The translations under genes were made by a program, and so were the position numbers. Positions 56,169-64,000 of a stretch of 64,000 nucleotides of DNA are shown piece after piece. Each line of letters opens with the position of its first letter. Positions within the stretch are counted from its first letter, which is position 1. The notes below the pieces were generated by a model. The model did not search any database. It had not been told where the DNA came from and was given only the letters and a program-made list of their open reading frames with translations. The stretch is from Candidatus Acetothermia bacterium (lineage in GTDB: Bacteria > Bipolaricaulota > Bipolaricaulia > Bipolaricaulales > Bipolaricaulaceae): assembly GCA_003562845.1 (NCBI GenBank), contig PWTL01000028.1:1-64000 (forward strand), given 5' to 3'.

Positions 56169-58477
56169 GAACGAGCAAGCGGTCAGTGGTGGGACATAAC
56201 GTGACCAAGGTGGACGGGCCGTCCTTGGTGTGTGGCAGGCCGAAGTTCACTATGGACATCGACCTCAGCGGTTCACTGGTGGGGGTGATCCTCCCCTCTC
56301 CGCACGCCCACGCCAGGATCAAGTCCATCGACACTTCTGCTGCGGAGAGCCTTTCCGGAGTAGTCTGTGTGTTACATCACGGCAACGTCTCCCGCATAGC
56401 ACATACAACGGCCGGGCAGGGCTGGCCCGAGCCCTCCCCGTACGACACGTTCCTGTTCGATAACAAGGTGCGCTACGTCGGGGACAAGGTGGCGGCCGTG
56501 GCCGCCAACAGCGAGCAGGTGGCACGGGAGGCCTTGCGTAGGATCAGTGTGGAGTACGAGGTCCTCCCGTCGCTTCTGTCGGTGGACGCTGCTCTGGCCG
56601 CCGGGAGCCCGGCTATCCACGACGAGACCGATGCCGAAGGAATATACGATGCGGCAGGCAACGTAGCCGCAGCCGTGGATATCCCCGTCGGCGACGTAGC
56701 CGCAGCCCTGGCCCAGGCCGAGGTGACAGTGGAGGCCACCTGCGAGATCCCCTATTCGCAGCATGTTCCCATCGAACCTCACTGCACAGTGGCGTACTTC
56801 GATGAGGACGGCCGACTGGTAGTGCGTACGTCCACGCAGGTGCCGTTTCACGTCCGGCGTATCGTTGCCCGAGTATTGGAGCTGCCCTTGCACCGCGTGC
56901 GCGTGGTGAAACCACGTATCGGCGGTGGATTCGGCGTGAAGCAAGAGGTACTGCTGGAGCCGGTGGCCGGGGCGCTGGCGTTGCGTACAGGAAAGGCCGT
57001 GCGGATGGTATTCACCCGGGAAGAGGAGTTCGTCTCCTCGCGCACCCGCCACCCGATGAAGGTGCGGGTGGCCTTGGGCGCGGGAAAGGACGGCGTGCTG
57101 CGAGCCCTGGAGATGGAGGCCACCTCCAACACGGGCGCCTACGGAGCCCACGCGTTGACGGTGCTGTCCAACGTGGGGTCGAAGACGCTCCCCCTTTACA
57201 ACAAGCCCCACGATCTCAGGTTCCACGGGCGGGCGGTGTACACCAACCTGCCCGTGGCGGGAGCATACCGGGGCTACGGGGCTACCCAAGGGTACTTCCC
57301 ACTGGAGGTCGCCATGGACCAGCTGGCCGAGCGCCTGCAGATCGACCCTGTGGAGCTACGTCTGCGGAACCATATCCGGGAGGGGGAGACGTCGCCGATC
57401 TTCGAGAGAATCGGCGAGGGCCGCGAGGGCGTGGCCCAGATCGTCCGTTCGTGCAAGCTGGAAGAGTGCCTCCGTCTGGGAGCGGAGCGATTCGGGTGGC
57501 GGGAGAAGCGCTCGGCGCCGCGGCAGCGAGGACCGTTGACCTATGGAGTGGGGATGGCGTGCGCGATGCAGGGTTCGGGCATCACGGGGATCGACATGGG
57601 CGCTGCCACCATCATGCTCAACGAAGACGGTAGCTTCCGTCTCCTCATCGGGGCCACCGACCTGGGTACCGGTTCGGACACTGTTTTGGCGCAAATTGCA
57701 GCAGAGATGCTGGGCGTCCCGGTAGAGAAGATATCTGTCTACTCCTCGGACACCGACTTCACGCCGTTCGACGTGGGGGCGTATGCCTCGAGCACGACCT
57801 ACGTCTCGGGGACTGCAGTGCTGCGCGCGGCGCAGGAGGTGCGCAGCCAGGTACTGGACGTGGCGGCGGCAATGCTCCGCCAAAGCCGGGACACTTTGGA
57901 GATCCATGATGGGCGAGTTCACGGCTCTGCTGGCAAGTCGGTCAGCTTGGAGGAAGTGGGCCACCGGGCGGCGTACGTCGTAGACCAGCACCACATAGCG
58001 GCCACTGCGTCCTGCGTTCCGGAGGAGTCCCCGCCCCCGTTCGCCGCCTTCTTTGCCGAGGTGTGCGTGGACAGGGAGACCGGCTTGGTCCGGCTGGAGC
58101 GGATGCTGGGGGTCGCCGACTGTGGTGTAGCCCTGCATCCGCGCTTGGCCGAGGGGCAGGTGGAAGGGGCCATGGCGCAGGGAGTGGGGCATGCGCTGTT
58201 CGAGGAGATGGTTTTTTCCGAGCGCGGGCGCTGTGTAAACACCAATCTCCTCGATTATCGGATCCCTTCCTCGACTGATCTTCGGTCGCTGGAGGCGATC
58301 CTCGTGGACTCCTACGAGCCCAGCGGCCCCCTAGGGGCCAAGTCCATTGCCGAGATCGGCATCAACGGTCCGCTCCCCGCCATCTCCAACGCTATCTACC
58401 ACGCGGTGGGAGTGCGGCTGGCCCGAGCGCCGTTCACCCCCGGGCGGGTGCTGCGGGCCCTGGAGGGGAAGGGGTAG
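56159..58477 (+). CDS. xanthine dehydrogenase-type molybdopterin-binding subunit
   Basis: KPRIGGGFGVKQEVLLEPVA, VAGAYRGYGATQGYFPLEVAMDQLA, LGTGSDTVLAQIAAE, AKSIAEIGINGPLPAISNAIYHAVG. Confidence 0.95.
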   Translation: MAVGTSKRSVVGHNVTKVDGPSLVCGRPKFTMDIDLSGSLVGVILPSPHAHARIKSIDTSAAESLSGVVCVLHHGNVSRIAHTTAGQGWPEPSPYDTFLFDNKVRYVGDKVAAVAANSEQVAREALRRISVEYEVLPSLLSVDAALAAGSPAIHDETDAEGIYDAAGNVAAAVDIPVGDVAAALAQAEVTVEATCEIPYSQHVPIEPHCTVAYFDEDGRLVVRTSTQVPFHVRRIVARVLELPLHRVRVVKPRIGGGFGVKQEVLLEPVAGALALRTGKAVRMVFTREEEFVSSRTRHPMKVRVALGAGKDGVLRALEMEATSNTGAYGAHALTVLSNVGSKTLPLYNKPHDLRFHGRAVYTNLPVAGAYRGYGATQGYFPLEVAMDQLAERLQIDPVELRLRNHIREGETSPIFERIGEGREGVAQIVRSCKLEECLRLGAERFGWREKRSAPRQRGPLTYGVGMACAMQGSGITGIDMGAATIMLNEDGSFRLLIGATDLGTGSDTVLAQIAAEMLGVPVEKISVYSSDTDFTPFDVGAYASSTTYVSGTAVLRAAQEVRSQVLDVAAAMLRQSRDTLEIHDGRVHGSAGKSVSLEEVGHRAAYVVDQHHIAATASCVPEESPPPFAAFFAEVCVDRETGLVRLERMLGVADCGVALHPRLAEGQVEGAMAQGVGHALFEEMVFSERGRCVNTNLLDYRIPSSTDLRSLEAILVDSYEPSGPLGAKSIAEIGINGPLPAISNAIYHAVGVRLARAPFTPGRVLRALEGKG

Positions 58478-58489
58478 CCCGAGGGCGGA

Positions 58490-59389
58490 CTAGCTCCCCG
58501 GTGCGCCGGAACTGGAGCGCGTCGGGGGAGGCCACTCCTCGGGCCAGTGTTCGGGGAGCGCCGCGGCCCCGTACAGCCCCACGTCGTCTCCCAGCTCCGT
58601 CAGCCGCACAGGGGGCGCGTTTCTGCTGAAAGCGCGCAGGGCGCGCTCCACTTTGGGACCCAAGTAGTCCCAGGACAGGGTGATCCCCCCGCCTAAAAGG
58701 AGAACCTCGGGCTCCAGGAGCTCACTCACGATCGACAACCCCTGGGCAAAAGCACGACAGGCTGTGTTCACGATGTCCGCGGGCACCTTTTCCCCAGCGC
58801 GGGCACGTGCAACTGTCTCCTCGGCAGATAGGGCGCTGCCCATCCTCTCTCGAGTAAGCCGGCGGATGCCCGCGCCGGCAGCAATCGCCTCCAGACAACC
58901 GTGCTTGCCGCAATCACAGAGCGGTCCGTCAGGCCGGAGGACTATGTGCCCCACCTCCGCCGCCATGCCCGTGTTCCCCCACAGCACTCTTCCCCCGCTC
59001 ACGAACCCTCCTCCAATACCCGTGGACCAGGTGACATAGGCGAAATCGCGGGCGCGAAAGCCCCGAGTGAGCTCACCCAACGCGGCACAGGAGGCGTCGT
59101 TGGCCAGGTACACGGGCCGCCCCAGGCGGCTGCCGAGTTCTTGCGGGAGATCCAGGTCCTGCCACTCTCTGAGGTTGGGGGAGTTGAGGATGCGCCCGCG
59201 CCGCATGTCCAGTGCTCCGGCGAAGGCTATGCCCACGGCGTACGGCCCCCGGGGCGCCACTGCGCCGATGGCGGCCACCAGCGTGTCCACGTCGCGGGTG
59301 GGAAAAGCCTTGCGTCGGTGCAGTCGGCCGCCGGCCAGGTGGGCGACCCGAGTCTGCGTGCCCCCCATGTCTACCGCCACAACGCTCAT
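58490..59389 (-). CDS. ROK-family sugar kinase
   Basis: VVAVDMGGTQTRVAHL, WSTGIGGGFVSGGRVLWGNTGMAAEVGHIVL..GPLCDCGKHGCLEAIAAG. Confidence 0.92.
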   Translation of the reverse strand: MSVVAVDMGGTQTRVAHLAGGRLHRRKAFPTRDVDTLVAAIGAVAPRGPYAVGIAFAGALDMRRGRILNSPNLREWQDLDLPQELGSRLGRPVYLANDASCAALGELTRGFRARDFAYVTWSTGIGGGFVSGGRVLWGNTGMAAEVGHIVLRPDGPLCDCGKHGCLEAIAAGAGIRRLTRERMGSALSAEETVARARAGEKVPADIVNTACRAFAQGLSIVSELLEPEVLLLGGGITLSWDYLGPKVERALRAFSRNAPPVRLTELGDDVGLYGAAALPEHWPEEWPPPTRSSSGAPGS

Positions 59390-59477
59390 CTTCACACCCC
59401 ACACCCCCTCCAGCGCACAGTTTGGCCCAGGCAAGGGCGGCAGGCAATGGGCGAAGGGAGACGAGCATGGTCGGTCC

Positions 59478-59506
59478 TTGACGGAGCGCCGCCTTCAGTC
59501 TAGACT
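59478..59506 (+). promoter_or_regulatory. sigma70-type promoter TTGACG-N17-TAGACT with a palindrome on the -10
   Basis: -35 59478-59483, -10 59501-59506; CAGTCTAGACTG perfect palindrome at 59496-59507. Confidence 0.6.
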
Positions 59507-59644
59507 GCAGAGCTGTGTCGTGGCTTTTATTCCCTCCCATAGGGAACTGTGGCGCGGCAGGGGGTGGTCGATGGAACGAGCGTGTGTCGTCCTAGCACCG
59601 TGGCCTATGCGGTGCATCTTGATCCAGCTATTAAGGAGGAGTTT

Positions 59645-61150
59645 ATGAGACGAGTACTACTGTTTGCAGTTGCGCTGTCCCTGGCGGTATCGCTGGCGGC
59701 GTTCGGCCAGCCTCGCGAGGGCGGGACTCTGACCATCGCTATGGAGTACGATCCGTCAACCCTCGATCCTCTGGGAATGACAGATACCCCCGCGTCAAAC
59801 GTGTTCATGCATGTGGCGGAGCCTCTGTTCCGTGTCGACCCCGACGGTGAGCTCGAGCACATCCTCGCCGAGTCTTACGAGGCCAGCGATGACTCGCTCG
59901 TGTGGACGTTCTATTTGCGGCAGGGCGTCACGTTCCACGACGGCACTCCGTTCAACGCTGAGGCGGCCAAGTGGAACCTCGTCCGCTTCCGCGACGAGGC
60001 GAGCTTCGGCTTCCTGCTTGCGCAGATCAACGAGGTCGAGGTCGTCGACGAGTACACGATCCGCGTTTATCTGGACGAGCCGTTCGCCCCGCTGCTGGCG
60101 CACTTGGCGCACAGCATGACGGGGTTCGTCAGCCCTGCTTCTGTGGAGGCCGGCGTCGACTACCCCGTGGGCACGGGTCCGTTCAAGCACGTGGAGTGGA
60201 TTCCGGGCACCCGCCTCGTCCTGGAGCGCAACCCCGAGTACTGGGGTGAAGGTCCTTATCTTGACGAGCTTGTGTTCCTGCCGATCCCCGAGGGTGGGAC
60301 GCGCGTGATGATGCTGCTTACCGGCGAGATCGACGCGACGACGGTGATCCCCGTTGACGACGTCGCTCTCATCGAGGACGACCCCGACACCATCGCCATG
60401 ATCATGCCCGGACTGGGGCACCAGTATGTAGGGATAAACTGTCAGCGTGGGCCGCTCGCCGACAAGCAGGTGCGGCAAGCGCTGAACTACGCAGTCGACA
60501 GCGAAGAGTTCGTCGACTTCGTGTGGGGCGGGTTCGCCGAAGTCGCCGACTCTGTGATCGCCCCTGGCGTGTTCGGTTACCAGAAGGTCGGCCCGTATCC
60601 CTACGACCCAGAGAAGGCCAGGGAGCTGTTGGCCGAGGCCGGCTATCCGGATGGCTTCAGCACGACCATTCGCTACAACCCGGGCTGGCGCGAGCTAGGC
60701 GCCGAGGTACTCCAGGCCCAGCTGGCCGAGGTGGGCATCGATGCGCAGCTCATCTCCATGGAGTGGGGATCTTACCTTGAGTTCACCAACCGCCCTGTGG
60801 AGGAGAGCGAGGTCGACATCTACATGCTCGGCTGGACCACGGTCACCAGCGACGCCGACTACGCCCTGTACGCGCTTTTGCACGGCCAGGAGTGGGCGCC
60901 CGGCGGGAGCAACCGCTCGTTCTACCGGAACGTCGCTGTGGACGTTCTCCTTGATGCTGCGCGCCGCAACCCCGATCCTCAGGCCCGCGAACAGCTCTAC
61001 GCTGGAGCACTCCAGCTGATCTGGGACGACGCCCCGTGGGTGTTCATCCTGTTCAGCCAGCTTCGGTACGGAGTGCGGGACAACGTTCGCGACTTGGTGT
61101 ACCACCCCAACTTCACCCTCCAAGCACACAAGGCTTGGTTGGACAACTGA
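59645..61150 (+). CDS. ABC transporter family 5 (peptide/oligosaccharide-type) substrate-binding protein
   Basis: Signal peptide; GGTLTIAMEYDPSTLDPLG, WTFYLRQGVTFHDGTPFNAEAAKWNLVR, DKQVRQALNYAVD. Confidence 0.92.
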   Translation: MRRVLLFAVALSLAVSLAAFGQPREGGTLTIAMEYDPSTLDPLGMTDTPASNVFMHVAEPLFRVDPDGELEHILAESYEASDDSLVWTFYLRQGVTFHDGTPFNAEAAKWNLVRFRDEASFGFLLAQINEVEVVDEYTIRVYLDEPFAPLLAHLAHSMTGFVSPASVEAGVDYPVGTGPFKHVEWIPGTRLVLERNPEYWGEGPYLDELVFLPIPEGGTRVMMLLTGEIDATTVIPVDDVALIEDDPDTIAMIMPGLGHQYVGINCQRGPLADKQVRQALNYAVDSEEFVDFVWGGFAEVADSVIAPGVFGYQKVGPYPYDPEKARELLAEAGYPDGFSTTIRYNPGWRELGAEVLQAQLAEVGIDAQLISMEWGSYLEFTNRPVEESEVDIYMLGWTTVTSDADYALYALLHGQEWAPGGSNRSFYRNVAVDVLLDAARRNPDPQAREQLYAGALQLIWDDAPWVFILFSQLRYGVRDNVRDLVYHPNFTLQAHKAWLDN

Positions 61151-61175
61151 AGCAGCGTGTGCTCAGATCACGGCT

Positions 61176-61215
61176 GCAGGACCCGGCGGGCGCATTGCCG
61201 CCCGCCGGGTCCTGC
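61176..61215 (+). other. long perfect stem-loop between SBP and permease genes
   Basis: GCAGGACCCGGCGGGCG-CATTGC-CGCCCGCCGGGTCCTGC; about 17 bp stem, no T-tract. Confidence 0.85.
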
Positions 61216-61235
61216 GGTATCTTCAAGGGGCTATC

Positions 61236-62156
61236 ATGATCAGCTACATCATCAGGCGGGTGCTGTTGGCCATACCCGTGGTCGTCGGGGTCGTGACGCT
61301 CGTGTTCCTGTCTCTGCGGCTGATGCCCGGAGACCCCGCCTTGATCATGGCGGGGGAAGCCGCCCCGCAAGAGGTGGTGGAGAGGATTAGAGACCAGCTA
61401 GGCCTGGACCGCCCCCTCATTGTCCAGTACGGGATCTACATGGGGAACCTGCTGCGCGGCGAACTGGGGCAGTCTGTGCGCACGCGACGGTCGGTCAGCT
61501 ACGAGCTTGGAGTCAGGATAAACGCGACGATGGAGCTTGCTTCGGCGAGCATGGCTATCGCAGTTGTCTTCGGGTTGATCGCCGGGCTGGTGTCCGCCAC
61601 GCGACAGTATTCGCTCGTAGACTACGGCACCATGGTGGGGGCGCTGATGGGCATCTCCATACCAGTGTTCTGGTTTGGCTTAATGGCTATGTGGGTGTTT
61701 TCTGTACAGCTGGGATGGTTTCCTGTGGGAGGCCGGGGGACGCTGCGACATCTCGTGCTGCCGGCGATCACGCTGGGAGCGATGTCTACAGGGATGATCG
61801 CCCGCATGACCCGCTCCAGTATGCTCGAGGTTCTGCGGCAGGACTACGTGCGCACGGCGCGGTCGAAGGGTGTGACGGAGCGTGTGGTCCAGATGAAACA
61901 CGCCTTGCGGAATGCCCTCATCCCCGTGATGACGATTGCCGGCCTTCAGTTCGGCACGCTTCTGGGCGGCTCTGTGCTGACCGAGACTGTGTTCACATGG
62001 CCCGGCGTGGGCCGTCTGATGGTCGACTCTATCATGAACCGCGACTACCCGGTGGTGCAAGGGGCAGTGCTGCTGATCGCCGTCATCTTCACCGTCGTGA
62101 ACTTGCTCGTGGACATCGCCTACTCGTTTGTCGACCCGAGGATTCGCTATGACTAA
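61236..62156 (+). CDS. ABC permease DppB-like
   Basis: YIIRRVLLAIPVVVGVVTLVFLSLRLMPGDPA, TRSSMLEVLRQDYVRTARSKGV. Confidence 0.93.
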   Translation: MISYIIRRVLLAIPVVVGVVTLVFLSLRLMPGDPALIMAGEAAPQEVVERIRDQLGLDRPLIVQYGIYMGNLLRGELGQSVRTRRSVSYELGVRINATMELASASMAIAVVFGLIAGLVSATRQYSLVDYGTMVGALMGISIPVFWFGLMAMWVFSVQLGWFPVGGRGTLRHLVLPAITLGAMSTGMIARMTRSSMLEVLRQDYVRTARSKGVTERVVQMKHALRNALIPVMTIAGLQFGTLLGGSVLTETVFTWPGVGRLMVDSIMNRDYPVVQGAVLLIAVIFTVVNLLVDIAYSFVDPRIRYD

Positions 62157-63033
62157 GTCCCAGAAAGAGGAGAAGATCAGGAAGTCGAGGGGAGCGTTTC
62201 ACGAGGCCTTCAAAGGTCTCCTCCGAAACCGTACAGCTACTGTGGGGCTCGCCATGGTGACGGTGCTGGCGATAGTCGGCATCCTCGCCCCGGTGCTCGC
62301 CCCCTATGATCCTCTGCGCCCCACGATGCGCGAGCGGCTCACGCCCCCCACTTCGGCGCACTGGCTTGGACAGGACGAGCTGGGGCGCGATATCCTGAGC
62401 CGGGTTATCTATGGGGCCCGGATCTCGCTGACCATCGGCATTGTGTCGGTGGGAGTGGGGATGGCCCTCGGTGTGCCCTGGGGACTGCTATCTGGTTTCT
62501 ATGGCGGAAAGCTCGATCTGATCTCGCAGCGCCTCTTGGATATCCTGCTGGCCTTCCCGCCGATCATCCTCGTCATTCTGGTGGTGACGGTCCTCGGGCC
62601 GGGGCTGTGGAACGCCATGATAGTCATCGGGATCACCTCCGTGCCGCGTTACTCGCGGGTGGTGCGGGGATCGGCCTTGTCCCTCCGCGACGCGGAGTAC
62701 GTCCAGGCTGCACGGGCACTGGGCTCCTCGGACGTCCGCGTGCTGCTGCGCCATGTCCTGCCGAACGTGTTGGGACCGGTAGTTGTACTGGGTACGCTGT
62801 ACACAGCGACAGCCATCTTGACAGCGGCAGGACTGGGCTTCTTGGGCCTTGGGGCACAAGCTCCGACGCCCGAGTGGGGGGCGATGCTCAGCCGCGGTCG
62901 CGAGTATCTGCGGGTGGCCCCACACGTGTCGGCCTTCCCCGGACTGGCGATCTTCTTCAGCGTGCTCGGGTTCAACCTCCTCGGGGACGGGCTCCGTGAC
63001 GCGCTGGACCCCCGGCTTCGCGGAGTGCGTTGA
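62149..63033 (+). CDS. ABC permease DppC-like
   Basis: HWLGQDELGRDILSRVIYGARISL, RVVRGSALSLRDAEYVQAARALGSSDVRVLLRHVLPN. Confidence 0.93.
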   Translation: MTKSQKEEKIRKSRGAFHEAFKGLLRNRTATVGLAMVTVLAIVGILAPVLAPYDPLRPTMRERLTPPTSAHWLGQDELGRDILSRVIYGARISLTIGIVSVGVGMALGVPWGLLSGFYGGKLDLISQRLLDILLAFPPIILVILVVTVLGPGLWNAMIVIGITSVPRYSRVVRGSALSLRDAEYVQAARALGSSDVRVLLRHVLPNVLGPVVVLGTLYTATAILTAAGLGFLGLGAQAPTPEWGAMLSRGREYLRVAPHVSAFPGLAIFFSVLGFNLLGDGLRDALDPRLRGVR

Positions 63034-63052
63034 GTCCTGTGACGCCGGGGAG

Positions 63053-63081
63053 TTGGAGGGCGGCTCGCGGGCGGCTACACT
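63053..63081 (+). promoter_or_regulatory. sigma70-type promoter TTGGAG-N17-TACACT, seven nt before ATG 63089
   Basis: -35 63053-63058, -10 63076-63081, ATG 63089. Confidence 0.5.
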
Positions 63082-63088
63082 GCCGCTT

Positions 63089-64000
63089 ATGAACAAACTT
63101 CTGAGAGCGTGCTTTGCAGTAGTCTTGGGATGCGCTTTCCTGGCGCTCGGCGGATGCTTATTGGGTCCGAACATAGTGCTCGAGGGTCCAGACGGTGTTA
63201 TGGCAGTGGTGCTCGAGGATGACGGTTCTTATCAACCTTTGCCGGAGGGCGGCTCGTTGTGGCTCCTCGATGAGAATGGAACGCCGCTGCGCGTTCTCAT
63301 GACTCTGGGGGAGGAGCGCGACGCGCGGCCGGCCGACTGGGACCCGCAGGGCGAAGCCCTGTTGGCGCTCGTCACAGAGGAGGGCGAGTTCGGGTTCCCC
63401 GAGGGGTGGAAGCTCATGTTGGTCCCGCTGGAGGGCGAGCCCGTGGAGCTTGTGGCGTCCGAGGAGCCGATCTTCTCCGCGCGCTACGGACTCGCCGGAG
63501 ACATCCTGTACAGCCGCTCCAGGGACGAGACTGTGGCTTTGCTGAGCTTGGACCCGGCGAGCGGCGAGGAGACTGTTCTGGCCGAGGATGTTCTGGCGTT
63601 CATGGGATGGGAACAGGGGTTTTACGTCCTGGGGGCAGACGGGATCCTCCGCTCAGCCGATGGTGCGGAGCTACCGCTGCAGATGCAGTGCCCGGAGGAT
63701 GGCTGTGACGAGTTCCTGCAGCTGTGGCCACATGTGTACCTCGATGTCTCCCCTTCGGGGAGATACGTGGCCATCGCCCTCGAGCAGGAGCCACGCTTGG
63801 TCTTTCCCGAGGTGAGTGCCGAGGCCACGCTGTACCTCGTGGACCTGGAGGAAGAACGGGCTACGTACCTGGCCGCTCCGGCGATGATTCCGTCGTTCTC
63901 CCCGGACGGGACAGCGTTGGCGTTCATCGGCGAACCTCCGGGAGGGCCGGAAGCGGTGTACATCTACCATCTCGCGGAAGGCCGCAGCGAGGCCTTGAAC
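63089..64000 (+). CDS. lipoprotein with PD40/beta-propeller-like repeats, 3' truncated by window edge
   Basis: MNKLLRACFAVVLGCAFLALGGCLLGPN lipobox; open frame of 304 codons to the window end; FSPDGTALAFIGEPPGG. Absent from the ORF track because it has no stop in the window. Confidence 0.75.
   Translation, partial: MNKLLRACFAVVLGCAFLALGGCLLGPNIVLEGPDGVMAVVLEDDGSYQPLPEGGSLWLLDENGTPLRVLMTLGEERDARPADWDPQGEALLALVTEEGEFGFPEGWKLMLVPLEGEPVELVASEEPIFSARYGLAGDILYSRSRDETVALLSLDPASGEETVLAEDVLAFMGWEQGFYVLGADGILRSADGAELPLQMQCPEDGCDEFLQLWPHVYLDVSPSGRYVAIALEQEPRLVFPEVSAEATLYLVDLEEERATYLAAPAMIPSFSPDGTALAFIGEPPGGPEAVYIYHLAEGRSEALN

Noticed and set aside
1-64000. CRISPR array, transposon, integrase or phage module
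   Set aside because: No regularly spaced repeats, transposase/integrase motifs or terminal inverted repeats were recognised by eye.

Overview
A 64 kb, GC-rich, densely coding bacterial chromosomal window. No CRISPR array, prophage, transposase or rRNA was seen. I support about 60 CDSs and one tRNA-Pro(TGG). Core genes: serS, smpB, recA-recX, ispF, rseP, tilS, yebC, prmC, ispD, mutS, tsaD, hpt. Main blocks: (1) tRNA-Pro / PC4-like / GNAT unit; (2) a NatA - NosD-like beta-helix - NatB ABC cluster; (3) a nucleoside/methylthioribose salvage operon (nucleoside phosphorylase, BMP-type nucleoside ABC importer, MtnA, class II aldolase, AhcY); (4) prmC followed by an FtsE/FtsX-like pair whose ATPase has lost most catalytic motifs; (5) TetR / 46-aa ORF / RND / LolA-like unit with a palindromic operator at the predicted transcription start; (6) a divergent purine-catabolism / selenium-dependent-molybdenum-hydroxylase-type island (FAD and FeS subunits, MocA-like, threonine-synthase-like, YgfK, SsnA, opposite FAD/FeS/Mo subunits) with a structured intergenic leader; (7) ROK kinase opposite an SBP-DppB-DppC transporter. 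The most unusual signals are the catalytically degenerate FtsE, the RecA with an atypical L2 loop, the tRNA-Pro placed 9 nt upstream of a start codon, and the ssnA leader. Product names come from reading motifs by eye; no database search was run. The taxon is not identified.
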